Origin: Lachnospiraceae bacterium AC2012
Lineage (GTDB): Bacteria > Bacillota > Clostridia > Lachnospirales > Lachnospiraceae
NCBI GenBank assembly: GCA_000702525.1
Contig: JNIN01000001.1
Span: forward strand, 1,993,501-2,057,500
DNA length: 64,000 bases
Reading direction: 5' to 3'
Shown: one piece after another, positions 23,756 through 33,360 of the stretch
Position numbering within the stretch: the first letter of the stretch is position 1
Layout of the letters: every line of letters begins with the position of its first letter
Notes under the pieces: generated by a model
Seen by the model: only the letters and a program-made list of their open reading frames with translations
Databases searched by the model: none
What the model was told of the DNA's origin: nothing
Position numbers and translations under genes: made by a program

Positions 23756-25822
23756 ATGAACGACAATTTTGAAAGAGATCATAAACCGGGAGATAAGAAT
23801 AAAAAACAACCATTTTTTCTGATTGTTATCTTCTGTTTGATCGCTCTCATTATAACAACATTAATATACGGAAGTACGGGGCTGAATACGACAGAACAGA
23901 TCGCCTATAGTACATTTATGGATTTAGTAGAATCGGGTGAAGTAGAATCGGTAAATATCGATGGGGAACGTATTTACTTCACTTTGACAGAAGATTCTGA
24001 TTTCATTAGTGATAATGAGGAGACAAGCACAGCTGCGGCTTATTATTACAAGACAACAGGACAGAAATTAGAAATCACATATTATGCTGCGACAAAGTGG
24101 GCATATTTGGATCCGAACTTTGCGCAGACTTTAAAGGATGCTGGAGTGGAAGAAGATGCTGAGATTTCAAGTTCCACGGCAAGTATTGTATATAACCTTG
24201 CAAGCATCATTGTCCCATTGATTATCTTATGGCTTTTATTTACCTTCCTTATGCGTCGTATGGGCGGTGGCTCTATGGGCGTTGGCAAGAGCAATGCCAA
24301 GGTCTATGTTGAGAAGTCCACGGGTGTGACATTCAAGGATGTAGCTGGTCAGGATGAAGCCAAGGAATCCCTGCAGGAAGTGGTTGATTTCCTGCATAAT
24401 CCGGAAAAATATACAGCCATCGGTGCGAAGCTTCCGAAGGGTGCTCTTCTTGTGGGCCCTCCGGGAACAGGTAAGACACTTCTTGCCAAGGCCGTTGCGG
24501 GTGAAGCAAAGGTTCCTTTCTTCTCCCTTGCAGGTTCTGACTTCGTAGAGATGTTCGTTGGTGTTGGTGCGAGCCGTGTGCGTGATTTGTTCAAGGAAGC
24601 ACAGAAGCAGGCGCCATGTATCATTTTCATCGACGAAATTGATGCCATCGGTAAGAGCCGTGACAGTCGTTATGGTGGAGGAAATGATGAGCGTGAGCAG
24701 ACGCTGAATCAGCTCCTTGCCGAGATGGATGGTTTTGATAGCAGTAAGGGTCTTTTGATTTTGGCTGCGACAAATAGACCGGAAGTACTGGATAAGGCGT
24801 TACTTCGTCCAGGACGTTTCGATCGACGAATCATCGTTGACCGCCCGGATATGAAGGGTAGAGAAGAGACGTTGAAGGTACATGCGAAAGATGTGCCAAT
24901 GGATGAAACGGTTGATTTGCATGCACTTGCGCTTGCATCTGCCGGACTGGTTGGATCCGACCTTGCAAATATCATTAACGAAGCCGCTATTATGGCGGCG
25001 AAGAACAGTCGTCGATTCGTTACACAGGCGGATCTTTTCGATGCATTCGAACTTGTTGCTGTTGGTGGTAAAGAGAAGAAGGATCGCGCAATGAGCGATA
25101 AGGAGCGCAAGATCGTTTCTTATCATGAAGTTGGACATGCGTTGATTTCTGCATTGCAGAAGGAAACAGAACCGGTACAGAAGATTACGATTGTACCTCG
25201 TACGATGGGTGCGCTTGGATACACACTGCAGACACCGGAAGAGGAGAAGTTCTTAGAGACGAAGGAAGAACTGATTGCACGTATCGTTACTTACATGGGT
25301 GGACGTGCAGCAGAAGAAACGGTATTCGGATCTTATACCTCCGGTGCGGCAAATGATATTGAGCAGGCGACAGGCATTGCTAGAAATATGGTAACTCGCT
25401 TTGGTATGTCAGAGCACTTCGGTATGATGGGACTTGCAACCGTAGAGAGCCAGTACCTCGAAGGACGAGCTACTATGACATGTGGCGAGCAAACAGCATC
25501 CATCGTAGATAATGAAGTACTTTCTATTATTACCTCTTCTTATCAGAAGGCGATGGAAATGCTTGCGGAAAACCGTGAAATTCTGGATAAGATTTCAGAA
25601 TACCTGTATGAAAAGGAAACGATTACAGGTAAGGAATTCATGAAGATTTTCCGAGAGATGAAAGGCATCCCAGAACCGGAAGAAGAAAAGGTAGAGAATA
25701 AGTCAGAGGATTCCATCTTTGTGGATGAGGATGACAAGACGGTTGGTTCTTCTGTAAATCTTCTTGCGGACGAAGATACTTCCAAGTACGCAAGTGATGC
25801 TACAAAGAATGAAAATTTTTAA
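23756..25822 (+). CDS. ftsH: ATP-dependent membrane zinc protease FtsH
   Basis: A 688-residue membrane AAA+ protease degrading damaged and regulatory membrane proteins. Two membrane helices (about 20-42 and 148-170) enclose an extracytoplasmic domain. The AAA module has Walker A (GPPGTGKT, near 232), Walker B ([11 protein letters not shown]) and the second region of homology ([20 protein letters not shown]). The zinc site HEVGH is near 456. The acidic C-terminal tail is low-complexity. The frame is open 29 codons further upstream, but TGGAGG 5 nt before the ATG at 23756 fixes the start. Confidence 0.96.
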   Translation: MNDNFERDHKPGDKNKKQPFFLIVIFCLIALIITTLIYGSTGLNTTEQIAYSTFMDLVESGEVESVNIDGERIYFTLTEDSDFISDNEETSTAAAYYYKTTGQKLEITYYAATKWAYLDPNFAQTLKDAGVEEDAEISSSTASIVYNLASIIVPLIILWLLFTFLMRRMGGGSMGVGKSNAKVYVEKSTGVTFKDVAGQDEAKESLQEVVDFLHNPEKYTAIGAKLPKGALLVGPPGTGKTLLAKAVAGEAKVPFFSLAGSDFVEMFVGVGASRVRDLFKEAQKQAPCIIFIDEIDAIGKSRDSRYGGGNDEREQTLNQLLAEMDGFDSSKGLLILAATNRPEVLDKALLRPGRFDRRIIVDRPDMKGREETLKVHAKDVPMDETVDLHALALASAGLVGSDLANIINEAAIMAAKNSRRFVTQADLFDAFELVAVGGKEKKDRAMSDKERKIVSYHEVGHALISALQKETEPVQKITIVPRTMGALGYTLQTPEEEKFLETKEELIARIVTYMGGRAAEETVFGSYTSGAANDIEQATGIARNMVTRFGMSEHFGMMGLATVESQYLEGRATMTCGEQTASIVDNEVLSIITSSYQKAMEMLAENREILDKISEYLYEKETITGKEFMKIFREMKGIPEPEEEKVENKSEDSIFVDEDDKTVGSSVNLLADEDTSKYASDATKNENF

Positions 25823-25828
25823 GATGGT

Positions 25829-25885
25829 AAATCTCACGGATTTGTGAGATATTTATGGGGCTGAGAAGAGGTATCTTCTCAGTCT
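25829..25885 (+). terminator. Two tandem hairpins after ftsH
   Basis: ATCTCAC/GTGAGAT (25831-25850) and CTGAGAAG/CTTCTCAG (25861-25882). Neither is followed by a strong T-run, so termination would be partial. Confidence 0.4.
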
Positions 25886-25960
25886 CTCGTCATATTCGGG
25901 AGAATTGACAGGCGGATGAAAAAACGTGTAATAACAGGAAATATAAATTAAGGTAAAACG

Positions 25961-27841
25961 ATGAGCGAATTTGATATTCAGGAAGAATTGAAAAAACTGC
26001 CGGATCAGCCCGGCGTTTATATTATGCGCGATAAGACGGATCAGATTATCTATATTGGTAAGGCGGTCAGTCTGACGAAACGTGTGCATCAGTATTTCCA
26101 GGCGAGTCATGATGAGGGAATCAAGAAACGTCAAATGGTGGAGAATATTGATCATTTCGAGTACGTTGTGACGGATTCCGAGCTGGAGGCACTGGTGCTG
26201 GAGTGTAATCTGATCAAGGAGCACCGTCCGAAGTACAATACGATGCTTCGCGATGACAAGACGTATCCCTTCATCAAAGTGACGGTCAATGAAGCTTATC
26301 CAAGAGTTCTCTTTTCGCGTCAGATGAAGAAGGATGGGGCTCGCTATTTTGGCCCGTTTACCAGTGCATCTGCAGTGAAAGATACGATTGAACTGGTGCA
26401 GAAGCTCTACAAAATCCGAACCTGTAATCGCAAATTCCCGGATTCCATCGGCAAGGGCAGGCCGTGTCTGAATTATCACATGAAGCAGTGCGACGGAATC
26501 TGTATCGGTGCGATTTCGGAAGAGGAGTATCGTGGAAATGTTGACGCTGCGATTCGTTTCTTAAATGGCGACTTTAAACCCGTGGTGGATCAGTTGACCG
26601 AGAAGATGATGGCGGCTTCTGCCAAGATGGAATTTGAGCGTGCTGCGGAATTCAGAGATCTCTTAGAGAGTGTGAAGATGTGCGTGCAGAAGCAGAAGAT
26701 TACAAGTTCGGATGCGATGAACGAGGATATTATCGGTATTTCGCAGAGTGGCTATGATGCGGTGGCACAGGTGTTCTTTGTCAGAAATGGTCGCCTGATC
26801 GGGCGGGAACATTTCTTTATCAAAGCGCAACAGGGCGATACGATGGCGGATCTTCTCGGCGCGTTTATCCAGCAGTTTTATGCGGGAACTCCTTATGTTC
26901 CGCGGGATATCTATATTCAGGAAGCATTGGAAGACCGCGAATTGATCGAGGACTATCTTGCGAAACGCCGTAAGGGGCCGGTACATCTCTATAGTCCGTC
27001 GCGTGGGCAGAAGAAGAAACTGGTGGATCTTGCGATTAAGAATGCATTTCTTGTAATCTCGCAGGATCGAGAGAAGATTAAGCGGGAGGAAGGCCGTACG
27101 ATTGGTGCGATGAAGGAGATTGCAAACCTCCTACATCTCGAGCATGTGAATCGTTTGGAGGCCTATGATATTTCTAATACCAGCGGATACCAGTCCGTTG
27201 GTTCGATGGTTGTCTTTGAGAAAGGGAAACCGCTTCGTAGTGATTATCGTAAGTTCCGCTTGAAGACGGTAGAAGGACCGAATGATTACGCTTCCATGTA
27301 TGAAGTTTTGACGCGAAGATTCCGTCACGGTTTAGAGGAGATGGAAGAAATCAAGGATGGAAAGTCTAAGGAAATGAGCAGTTTCGTGAAATTCCCAGAT
27401 GTCATCATGATGGATGGTGGTCGCGGCCAGGTGAATATTGCGCTTCGGGTGCTTTCAGAATTACATCTGGATATCCCGGTGTGCGGTATGGTTAAGGATG
27501 ATCACCACCGTACGCGAGGCTTGTACTTTAATAATGTGGAGATTCCGATTGACCGTAGCAGTGAAGGATTTAAGCTGATTACGAGGCTGCAGGATGAGGC
27601 GCATCGTTTCGCGATTGAGTATCATAAATCCCTTCGCGGGAAGAACCAGGTGCATAGTTTTCTTGATGATATCAAGGGCATCGGTCCTACGCGTAGAAAG
27701 GCGCTTATGAAGGCATTTCAAAGTAGTGATGACATGAGAAATGCGACAGTCGAAGAGCTGATGGAGATTCCATCGATGAATGAACAGTCCGCAAGAGCGG
27801 TATTTGCCTATCTTCATGGATTGAACAGCGATGATAAATAA
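25961..27841 (+). CDS. uvrC: Excinuclease ABC subunit C
   Basis: A 626-residue nucleotide excision repair nuclease that makes both incisions with UvrAB. The GIY-YIG domain is at the N-terminus ([18 protein letters not shown]), a UvrB-binding coiled segment lies near 205-235, the RNase H-like 5'-incision domain contains [18 protein letters not shown] and [12 protein letters not shown], and tandem helix-hairpin-helix motifs end the protein ([12 protein letters not shown]). An AAGG-type site precedes the ATG. No LexA box is visible upstream. Confidence 0.96.
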   Translation: MSEFDIQEELKKLPDQPGVYIMRDKTDQIIYIGKAVSLTKRVHQYFQASHDEGIKKRQMVENIDHFEYVVTDSELEALVLECNLIKEHRPKYNTMLRDDKTYPFIKVTVNEAYPRVLFSRQMKKDGARYFGPFTSASAVKDTIELVQKLYKIRTCNRKFPDSIGKGRPCLNYHMKQCDGICIGAISEEEYRGNVDAAIRFLNGDFKPVVDQLTEKMMAASAKMEFERAAEFRDLLESVKMCVQKQKITSSDAMNEDIIGISQSGYDAVAQVFFVRNGRLIGREHFFIKAQQGDTMADLLGAFIQQFYAGTPYVPRDIYIQEALEDRELIEDYLAKRRKGPVHLYSPSRGQKKKLVDLAIKNAFLVISQDREKIKREEGRTIGAMKEIANLLHLEHVNRLEAYDISNTSGYQSVGSMVVFEKGKPLRSDYRKFRLKTVEGPNDYASMYEVLTRRFRHGLEEMEEIKDGKSKEMSSFVKFPDVIMMDGGRGQVNIALRVLSELHLDIPVCGMVKDDHHRTRGLYFNNVEIPIDRSSEGFKLITRLQDEAHRFAIEYHKSLRGKNQVHSFLDDIKGIGPTRRKALMKAFQSSDDMRNATVEELMEIPSMNEQSARAVFAYLHGLNSDDK

Positions 27842-27880
27842 GGTACAATAAAGGGCATAAATATTGTGGGAGGTGCTTAT

Positions 27881-28831
27881 ATGGAAAGCAAAAAAGGGGC
27901 GAAGTTATCGAAGATAGCTGAAAAGTTAGGATTAAAGAACTGGACACCGGATATTAATCTGGAGGAACATGAAGTATATATTGCCGATGTGAACCGTCCA
28001 GCATTACAGCTGAATGGATTCTATGATTATTTTGAGCATGGTAGAATTCAGCTGATTGGTATGGTAGAGAAAGCCTATCTGGATAAGAAATCGGATGAGG
28101 AACGTAAGAAATCGATTGATCGATTCTTATCACATAAGATGCCATGCGTGATTTATTGCAGAGATTTTCAGCCAAAGGATTATGTTATAGAACTTGCCTA
28201 TAAGCATAATGTACCAATTCTCGGTACAGATACCAGTACTTCTGCTTTCATGGCAGAGCTGATTCACATGCTTTCTTATGAACTGGCACCGACGACAACG
28301 ATTCATGGCGTCCTGGTTGACGTCTATGGAGAAGGTCTTTTGATTACCGGTGAGAGTGGAATCGGTAAGTCCGAGGCAGCACTGGAACTGGTTCGCCGTG
28401 GTCATCGACTGGTTGCGGATGATGTTGTGGAAATCCGTAGAACAAGTAAGCATACCTTGATGGGAACTTCTCCTGCGATTACAAAATATCTGATTGAGCT
28501 TCGAGGCATTGGTATTATCGATGTTAAGTCGCTTTACGGTGTAGAGTGTGTAAAGGAAAATCAGAAGATTGATCTTGTTATTAAGCTTGCAGACTGGAAG
28601 GGCGATGCAGAATACGATCGTCTTGGATTAGAAGAAGAGACGATGGATATCTTAGGAAATTCTGTTACTTGTCATTCTCTTCCAATCCGTCCTGGACGTA
28701 ATCTCGCTGTTATTTGCGAGACAGCTGCCGTTAACCATCGTCAGAAGAAGATGGGCTATAATGCAGCGCAGGAACTCTATCGAAGAGTGCAGGAGAATAT
28801 CAAGACCGGCGGTCACTATGGTGATGAATAA
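27881..28831 (+). CDS. hprK: HPr kinase/phosphorylase HprK
   Basis: A 316-residue bifunctional enzyme that phosphorylates HPr (and Crh) on the regulatory serine in response to glycolytic intermediates and dephosphorylates it when phosphate is high; this drives CcpA-dependent catabolite control. The N-terminal domain (1-130) is followed by the kinase core with Walker A GESGIGKS and the HprK signature LIELRGIGIIDVKSLYG. GGGAGG lies 7 nt before the chosen ATG; an in-frame upstream start lacks a site. A candidate substrate, the Crh-like protein at 33082-33330, is in the same window. Confidence 0.95.
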   Translation: MESKKGAKLSKIAEKLGLKNWTPDINLEEHEVYIADVNRPALQLNGFYDYFEHGRIQLIGMVEKAYLDKKSDEERKKSIDRFLSHKMPCVIYCRDFQPKDYVIELAYKHNVPILGTDTSTSAFMAELIHMLSYELAPTTTIHGVLVDVYGEGLLITGESGIGKSEAALELVRRGHRLVADDVVEIRRTSKHTLMGTSPAITKYLIELRGIGIIDVKSLYGVECVKENQKIDLVIKLADWKGDAEYDRLGLEEETMDILGNSVTCHSLPIRPGRNLAVICETAAVNHRQKKMGYNAAQELYRRVQENIKTGGHYGDE

Positions 28832-28891
28832 TTGAGAACATAAGCTTATGGAAATAGGTTTACGAATATAAAAGAACAGGAAGTGTAAAAA

Positions 28892-30286
28892 ATGGAACGC
28901 GAAAACGCTTGGAAAAAATACGCAAAGAAAAAGGATATGAAATTGGTAATGGATTTTGCAGAGGATTACCGCCGTTTCATTTCTGAAAATAAGACAGAGA
29001 GAGAATGTGTAGAATTCTTTGTAAAACGTGCAAAGAAGGAAGGCTACAAGGATTTAGAAGAAATCATCAAGAAGAACGGCAAATTAAAGGCCGGCGACAA
29101 GGTTTACAGAATCAACCATAACAAGGCACTTGCGATGTTTATCATCGGTTCTGAGCCAGTATCTAAGGGTATGAATATTCTTGGTGCGCATATCGATAGC
29201 CCACGTATGGATTTGAAGCAGAATCCACTTTACGAAGATACTGAAATGGCTATGCTCGATACACATTACTATGGTGGAATCAAGAAGTATCAGTGGGTAA
29301 CACTCCCAATGGCACTGCATGGTGTTATTACAAAGAAGGACGGAACGGTTGTTAAGGTTTCTGTTGGTGACAAGCCAGAAGATCCTGTATTCGGCGTTTC
29401 TGATCTCTTAATTCATCTGGCATCTTCCCAGATGGAGAAGACTGGTGCCAAGGTGGTAGAAGGTGAAGATTTAAATATCTTAATCGGTTCTATGCCACTC
29501 GACAAGGTTAGCGATGAAGAAAAGAAGGAAGCAGTAAAGGCAAATATCAAGAAGATCCTCAAGGATCAGTTCGATATCGAAGAAGAGGATTTCCTCTCTG
29601 CTGAAATCGAAGTCGTTCCTGCTGGTGATGCTCGTGATTATGGTTTCGATCGTTCTATGATTATGGGTTACGGCCATGATGATCGTGTTTGTGCTTATCC
29701 ATCTGCTGAGGCTATGTTCAAGGCAAAACCAGGAAAGAGAACCTATGCATGTCTTCTTGTAGATAAGGAAGAAATCGGTTCTGTTGGTGCATCTGGTATG
29801 CAGTCCGCATTCTTTGAAAATACAGTTGCTGAAATCTGTTATGCAACAGGCGAAGATTCTAATCTCTTCGTACGTAGAGCACTTCAGAATTCCAAGGCAC
29901 TTTCTTCTGATGTATCTGCAGCCTATGATCCAAATTATGCATCTGTATTTGAAAAGAAGAACAGCGCATTCTTTGGTAAGGGACTTGTATTTAACAAGTA
30001 TACAGGTGCCAGAGGTAAGTCTGGTTCCAATGATGCATCTGCAGAATTTGTAGGTGAAATCAGACGCATTATGGATGGCGCAGATGTTTCCTTCCAGACA
30101 GCGGAACTTGGAAAGGTTGACGCGGGTGGCGGCGGAACAATCGCTTACATCCTCGGAAACTACGATATGAATGTTATTGATAGTGGTGTAGCTGTATTGA
30201 ACATGCATGCTCCATGGGAAATCATCAGCAAGGTGGATCTCTATGAAGCATTCAGAGGCTACGTAGCATTTCTTGAAGAGGCGTAA
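28892..30286 (+). CDS. M18 family aminopeptidase
   Basis: A 464-residue cytosolic metallo-aminopeptidase of the M18 family, which in bacteria and yeast removes acidic or hydrophobic N-terminal residues. Metal ligands are expected in LGAHIDSPRMDLK, DKEEIGSVGASGMQS and the late VLNMHAPWE. The codon use (GCT, TCT, GTT, AAG) suggests high expression. An AGGAAG site precedes the ATG by 9 nt. It sits between hprK and murB. Confidence 0.9.
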   Translation: MERENAWKKYAKKKDMKLVMDFAEDYRRFISENKTERECVEFFVKRAKKEGYKDLEEIIKKNGKLKAGDKVYRINHNKALAMFIIGSEPVSKGMNILGAHIDSPRMDLKQNPLYEDTEMAMLDTHYYGGIKKYQWVTLPMALHGVITKKDGTVVKVSVGDKPEDPVFGVSDLLIHLASSQMEKTGAKVVEGEDLNILIGSMPLDKVSDEEKKEAVKANIKKILKDQFDIEEEDFLSAEIEVVPAGDARDYGFDRSMIMGYGHDDRVCAYPSAEAMFKAKPGKRTYACLLVDKEEIGSVGASGMQSAFFENTVAEICYATGEDSNLFVRRALQNSKALSSDVSAAYDPNYASVFEKKNSAFFGKGLVFNKYTGARGKSGSNDASAEFVGEIRRIMDGADVSFQTAELGKVDAGGGGTIAYILGNYDMNVIDSGVAVLNMHAPWEIISKVDLYEAFRGYVAFLEEA

Positions 30287-30319
30287 GATACGTCAAATCA
30301 ATAGAAAAGGAAGTTAGTT

Positions 30320-31240
30320 TTGAATAGAAATATAAACGAAACTGAACTGAGAGAACTCCGCGGACTCGTTGATGAGGGCCATATATGCTTGGATGAACCA
30401 ATGTCCAAGCATACGACCTTCCGTATCGGTGGGCCGGCGGAGGTTTTCATGAATCCGACTTTAGAGGAATTACAGTCTGTTCTTGCATTTTGTAAGGAGA
30501 GAGAAATCCCGGTTACGATTGTGGGAAATGGTAGTAATCTCCTGGTTTCGGATGATGGAATCTCTGGTGTAGTTATAAAAATTGGTTCGAATATGGCGGG
30601 CATCGAGGTGTCAGGTCATGAAATCTATGCGGAGGCGGGTGCAATGCTTGCTGCTGTTGCCAGAACGGCAGAGAAGCATAATCTCGCAGGTATGGAATTT
30701 GCATCTGGAATTCCAGGTTCTCTTGGAGGCGGATGTATTATGAATGCCGGTGCTTATGGCGGCGAATTGAAGGATATTCTGACAGAGATTACGGTGATTA
30801 CAAAGGATGGCGAGGTTCAGACGATTCCGGCTGCGGAAGCAGGATTGGAATATCGCCATAGCCGTTTTATGGAATCCGGTGAAATTGTAATTGCGGCGAA
30901 GATGCTGCTTACAGATGGCGTAGAAGAAGAGATTCGCGAGAAGTCCAGAGGATTTAACCAGAGCCGTAGAGAGAAGCAGCCGTTAAATTTCCCAAGCGCA
31001 GGTTCTACCTTTAAGAGACCAGAGGGAAATTTCGCAGGTAAGCTGATTGAAGACAGCGGACTCAAGGGATATCAGGTCGGCGGTGCGCAGGTTTCAGAAA
31101 AGCACTGCGGATTTGTTGTTAATGTGGATAAGGCAACCGCAAAGGACGTATACCAGTTGATAACAGACGTTCAGCGAATCGTAAAAGAGAAATACGACGT
31201 CGAATTACAGCCGGAAGTTCGTTTTTTGGGTGATTTTTAA
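30320..31240 (+). CDS. murB: UDP-N-acetylenolpyruvoylglucosamine reductase MurB
   Basis: Reduces the enolpyruvyl group to give UDP-MurNAc in peptidoglycan synthesis. The 306-residue type II MurB has the FAD-binding segment VTIVGNGSNLLVSDDG, FASGIPGSLGGGCIMNAGAYGG, the catalytic-site region YRHSRF, and NFPSAGSTFKRPEGNFAGKL with the active-site Ser. The start codon is TTG at 30320, preceded by AAGGAAG; no nearby ATG fits as well. Confidence 0.95.
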   Translation: MNRNINETELRELRGLVDEGHICLDEPMSKHTTFRIGGPAEVFMNPTLEELQSVLAFCKEREIPVTIVGNGSNLLVSDDGISGVVIKIGSNMAGIEVSGHEIYAEAGAMLAAVARTAEKHNLAGMEFASGIPGSLGGGCIMNAGAYGGELKDILTEITVITKDGEVQTIPAAEAGLEYRHSRFMESGEIVIAAKMLLTDGVEEEIREKSRGFNQSRREKQPLNFPSAGSTFKRPEGNFAGKLIEDSGLKGYQVGGAQVSEKHCGFVVNVDKATAKDVYQLITDVQRIVKEKYDVELQPEVRFLGDF

Positions 31241-31318
31241 TCACAATGTCATAAAAATAAACTTTTTTTAAAGTTGTTTTAAGCATTTTTTTCTATCGTT
31301 GGAAGGTATAATGCAGAT

Positions 31319-32191
31319 ATGAGATTATTATTGTTGACCGGAATGTCCGGAGCTGGTAAAAGTACAGCGTTTAAAATCTTAGAAGATCTTGGGTACAATT
31401 GTGTAGATAATCTGCCGGTGCCATTGCTGAAGAACTTTGTTGAATTAGCATTTCAAGAGAGTGACGAGCGCGTGGCGGTAGGAATCGATATTCGTTCCGG
31501 AGAACATCTGAAGGATTTACAGGATATTCTTACGGAATTAAAAGAAGATGGCAAGAAAGTGGATATCCTCTATCTGGATGCCGAGGATTCTGTACTTCTT
31601 AAGCGTTACAAAGAGACAAGACGTCTCCATCCACTGTCTGGTACAGAGCGTATCCAGGCGGGGATTGAAAGAGAACGTGAGCAGATCGATTTCTTGAAGA
31701 AGGAAGCGGATTACATTATCGACACAACGTATCTTCTGACGAGGGAACTTCGTTCTGAGATGACACGTATTCTTGAGAAAGACAGTAATTATAAGAATAT
31801 CAATGTCGTTCTCATGTCCTTTGGATATAAATATGGTATTCCGCAGGATGCAGATCTTGTATTTGATGTGCGTTTCCTTCCGAATCCTTATTATGATTTG
31901 GAACTTCGCCCACTTACAGGAAATGATGAGCCAATCCAGAACTTTGTTATGAAGTATCAGGAGGCACATCAGTTCATCGATAAATTAGAGGATCTGGTTC
32001 GTTTCCTGATTCCACTTTATGTCGGTGAAGGCAAGAATCAGTTGGTTATTTGTATTGGTTGTACCGGTGGTAAGCATCGTTCCGTTACACTTACCAATGA
32101 ATTAAACAGACGTCTGGAAGGGGCAGATGGATCCTTCGGTCTGAAGATGATACATAGAGATATCGATAAAGATAGAAAAAGAGGTAAGTAA
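31319..32191 (+). CDS. rapZ: RapZ-family RNase adapter / nucleotide-binding protein (YvcJ)
   Basis: A 290-residue P-loop protein with Walker A GMSGAGKST at the N-terminus and the conserved CIGCTGGKHRSV near the C-terminus. In E. coli RapZ controls GlmZ RNA and amino-sugar synthesis; in Bacillus YvcJ has GTPase activity. GGAAGG precedes the ATG. Its stop overlaps the whiA start (TAATG). In Bacillus, yvcK lies between these two genes; here it is absent. Confidence 0.94.
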   Translation: MRLLLLTGMSGAGKSTAFKILEDLGYNCVDNLPVPLLKNFVELAFQESDERVAVGIDIRSGEHLKDLQDILTELKEDGKKVDILYLDAEDSVLLKRYKETRRLHPLSGTERIQAGIEREREQIDFLKKEADYIIDTTYLLTRELRSEMTRILEKDSNYKNINVVLMSFGYKYGIPQDADLVFDVRFLPNPYYDLELRPLTGNDEPIQNFVMKYQEAHQFIDKLEDLVRFLIPLYVGEGKNQLVICIGCTGGKHRSVTLTNELNRRLEGADGSFGLKMIHRDIDKDRKRGK

Positions 32192-33075
32192 TGTCATTTT
32201 CCCATGACGTGAAAAGGGAACTCTTAGAACATATAGATAAACATAGAGATTGCAGGGTTGCAGAACTTGCCGCTATATTGCTGCTAGAAGGCGCGATTGA
32301 TATGGAAGAGCCTGCCATCTATATGCAGACAGAGAATCAGGAATTGGCAGAATTATATGAGCATTTGGTGCGTATGGTTTTGCCGAAGGAATTGGAAGAG
32401 GGCTGCAACCCTTTTGCATTAAAGGGTGAAGCGGCGAAGGAACTCCTCGCGATTATGAAATGGAGGAATTCCAATGCCGTTAATGGCTTATTGATTCAGC
32501 AGGAAAAGTGCAAGAAAGCTTTTATTCGCGGTGCATTTTTATCCACAGGTTCTATGAGTGACCCGGAAAAAGCATATCATTTTGAAATCGTTTGTGATTT
32601 TGAATCACAGGCGAAACAATTACAGGATGCTTTAAAGTTCTTTCATCTGGATGCAAAAATTGTATCGAGAAAGAATCATTCTGTGGTATATTTGAAAGAG
32701 GGTGCGCAGGTATCAACCGCACTTTCCGTTATGGAAGCATCGATTTCCATGATGAATTTCGAGAATGTTCGTATCGTAAAAGAGATGCGAAACAGTGTCA
32801 ATCGCAGTGTGAATTGCGAAACTGCCAATATTAAAAAGACAGTGAATGCAGCAGTTCGACAGGTAGAAGCGATAGAATATATTGAAAATGAAGTTGGTTT
32901 ATCCAGCTTGCCGGAGAGTCTGCAGGTCATTGCAGAAATCCGATTGAGTCATCCGGAGACTCCGTTGAAGGAGCTCGGTGAATTGCTTGATCCACCAGTT
33001 GGAAAATCTGGTGTGAATCATAGATTGAGACGCATAGTAGAGATTGCGGACAAGCTTAAACTAGGAGGAAGTTAA
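32191..33075 (+). CDS. whiA: WhiA DNA-binding protein
   Basis: A 294-residue member of the WhiA family: an N-terminal LAGLIDADG-homing-endonuclease-like domain (RGAFLSTGSMSDPEKAYH region) and a C-terminal helix-turn-helix (LKELGELLDPPVGKSGVNHR). It is linked to cell division and chromosome organisation in Firmicutes and to sporulation in Streptomyces. It is translationally coupled to rapZ and 6 nt from the HPr-like gene. Confidence 0.94.
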   Translation: MSFSHDVKRELLEHIDKHRDCRVAELAAILLLEGAIDMEEPAIYMQTENQELAELYEHLVRMVLPKELEEGCNPFALKGEAAKELLAIMKWRNSNAVNGLLIQQEKCKKAFIRGAFLSTGSMSDPEKAYHFEIVCDFESQAKQLQDALKFFHLDAKIVSRKNHSVVYLKEGAQVSTALSVMEASISMMNFENVRIVKEMRNSVNRSVNCETANIKKTVNAAVRQVEAIEYIENEVGLSSLPESLQVIAEIRLSHPETPLKELGELLDPPVGKSGVNHRLRRIVEIADKLKLGGS

Positions 33076-33081
33076 GAGATC

Positions 33082-33330
33082 ATGAAGAAGGATATTGTTA
33101 TTCAGATGTCAGATTCAATGGAGGCAACTCCAATTGCACATTTAGTACAGCTGGCAAATCAGTTTGGTAGTTCAGTGTATTTTGAAATGGACGACAAAAG
33201 AGTGAATGCTAAGAGCATTATGGGGATGATGAGCTTGGTGCTTACATCTGGAGCAAAGGTTACCGTTGTTGCAGAAGGTGATGACGAAGAAAAGGCAGTA
33301 GATGCTATGGAGGATTTCCTTACAGCGTAA
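33082..33330 (+). CDS. Crh-like HPr paralogue lacking the catalytic histidine
   Basis: An 82-residue HPr-fold protein. At the position of HPr His15 it has Glu14 (SMEATPIAHLVQLAN instead of GLHARPA), and the following Arg is Thr16, so it cannot carry PTS phosphate in the usual way. The HprK target region is intact: VNAKSIMGMMSL with Ser45 aligned to Ser46. This is the logic of Bacillus Crh, which has Gln15 and Ser46 and also lies after whiA. I infer a regulatory protein phosphorylated by the HprK encoded 5 kb upstream and acting with CcpA. A GGAGG-type site precedes the ATG. Confidence 0.88.
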   Translation: MKKDIVIQMSDSMEATPIAHLVQLANQFGSSVYFEMDDKRVNAKSIMGMMSLVLTSGAKVTVVAEGDDEEKAVDAMEDFLTA

Positions 33331-33360
33331 TAGCTACCGTGATCTAGGGACAAGATATAT

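Noticed and set aside
31309..31321. Leaderless start of rapZ, because TATAAT lies 4 nt before its ATG
   Set aside because: The distance is too short for a start at the ATG, the -35 is poor, and a GGAAGG ribosome site overlaps the box, so translation from an upstream transcript is more likely.
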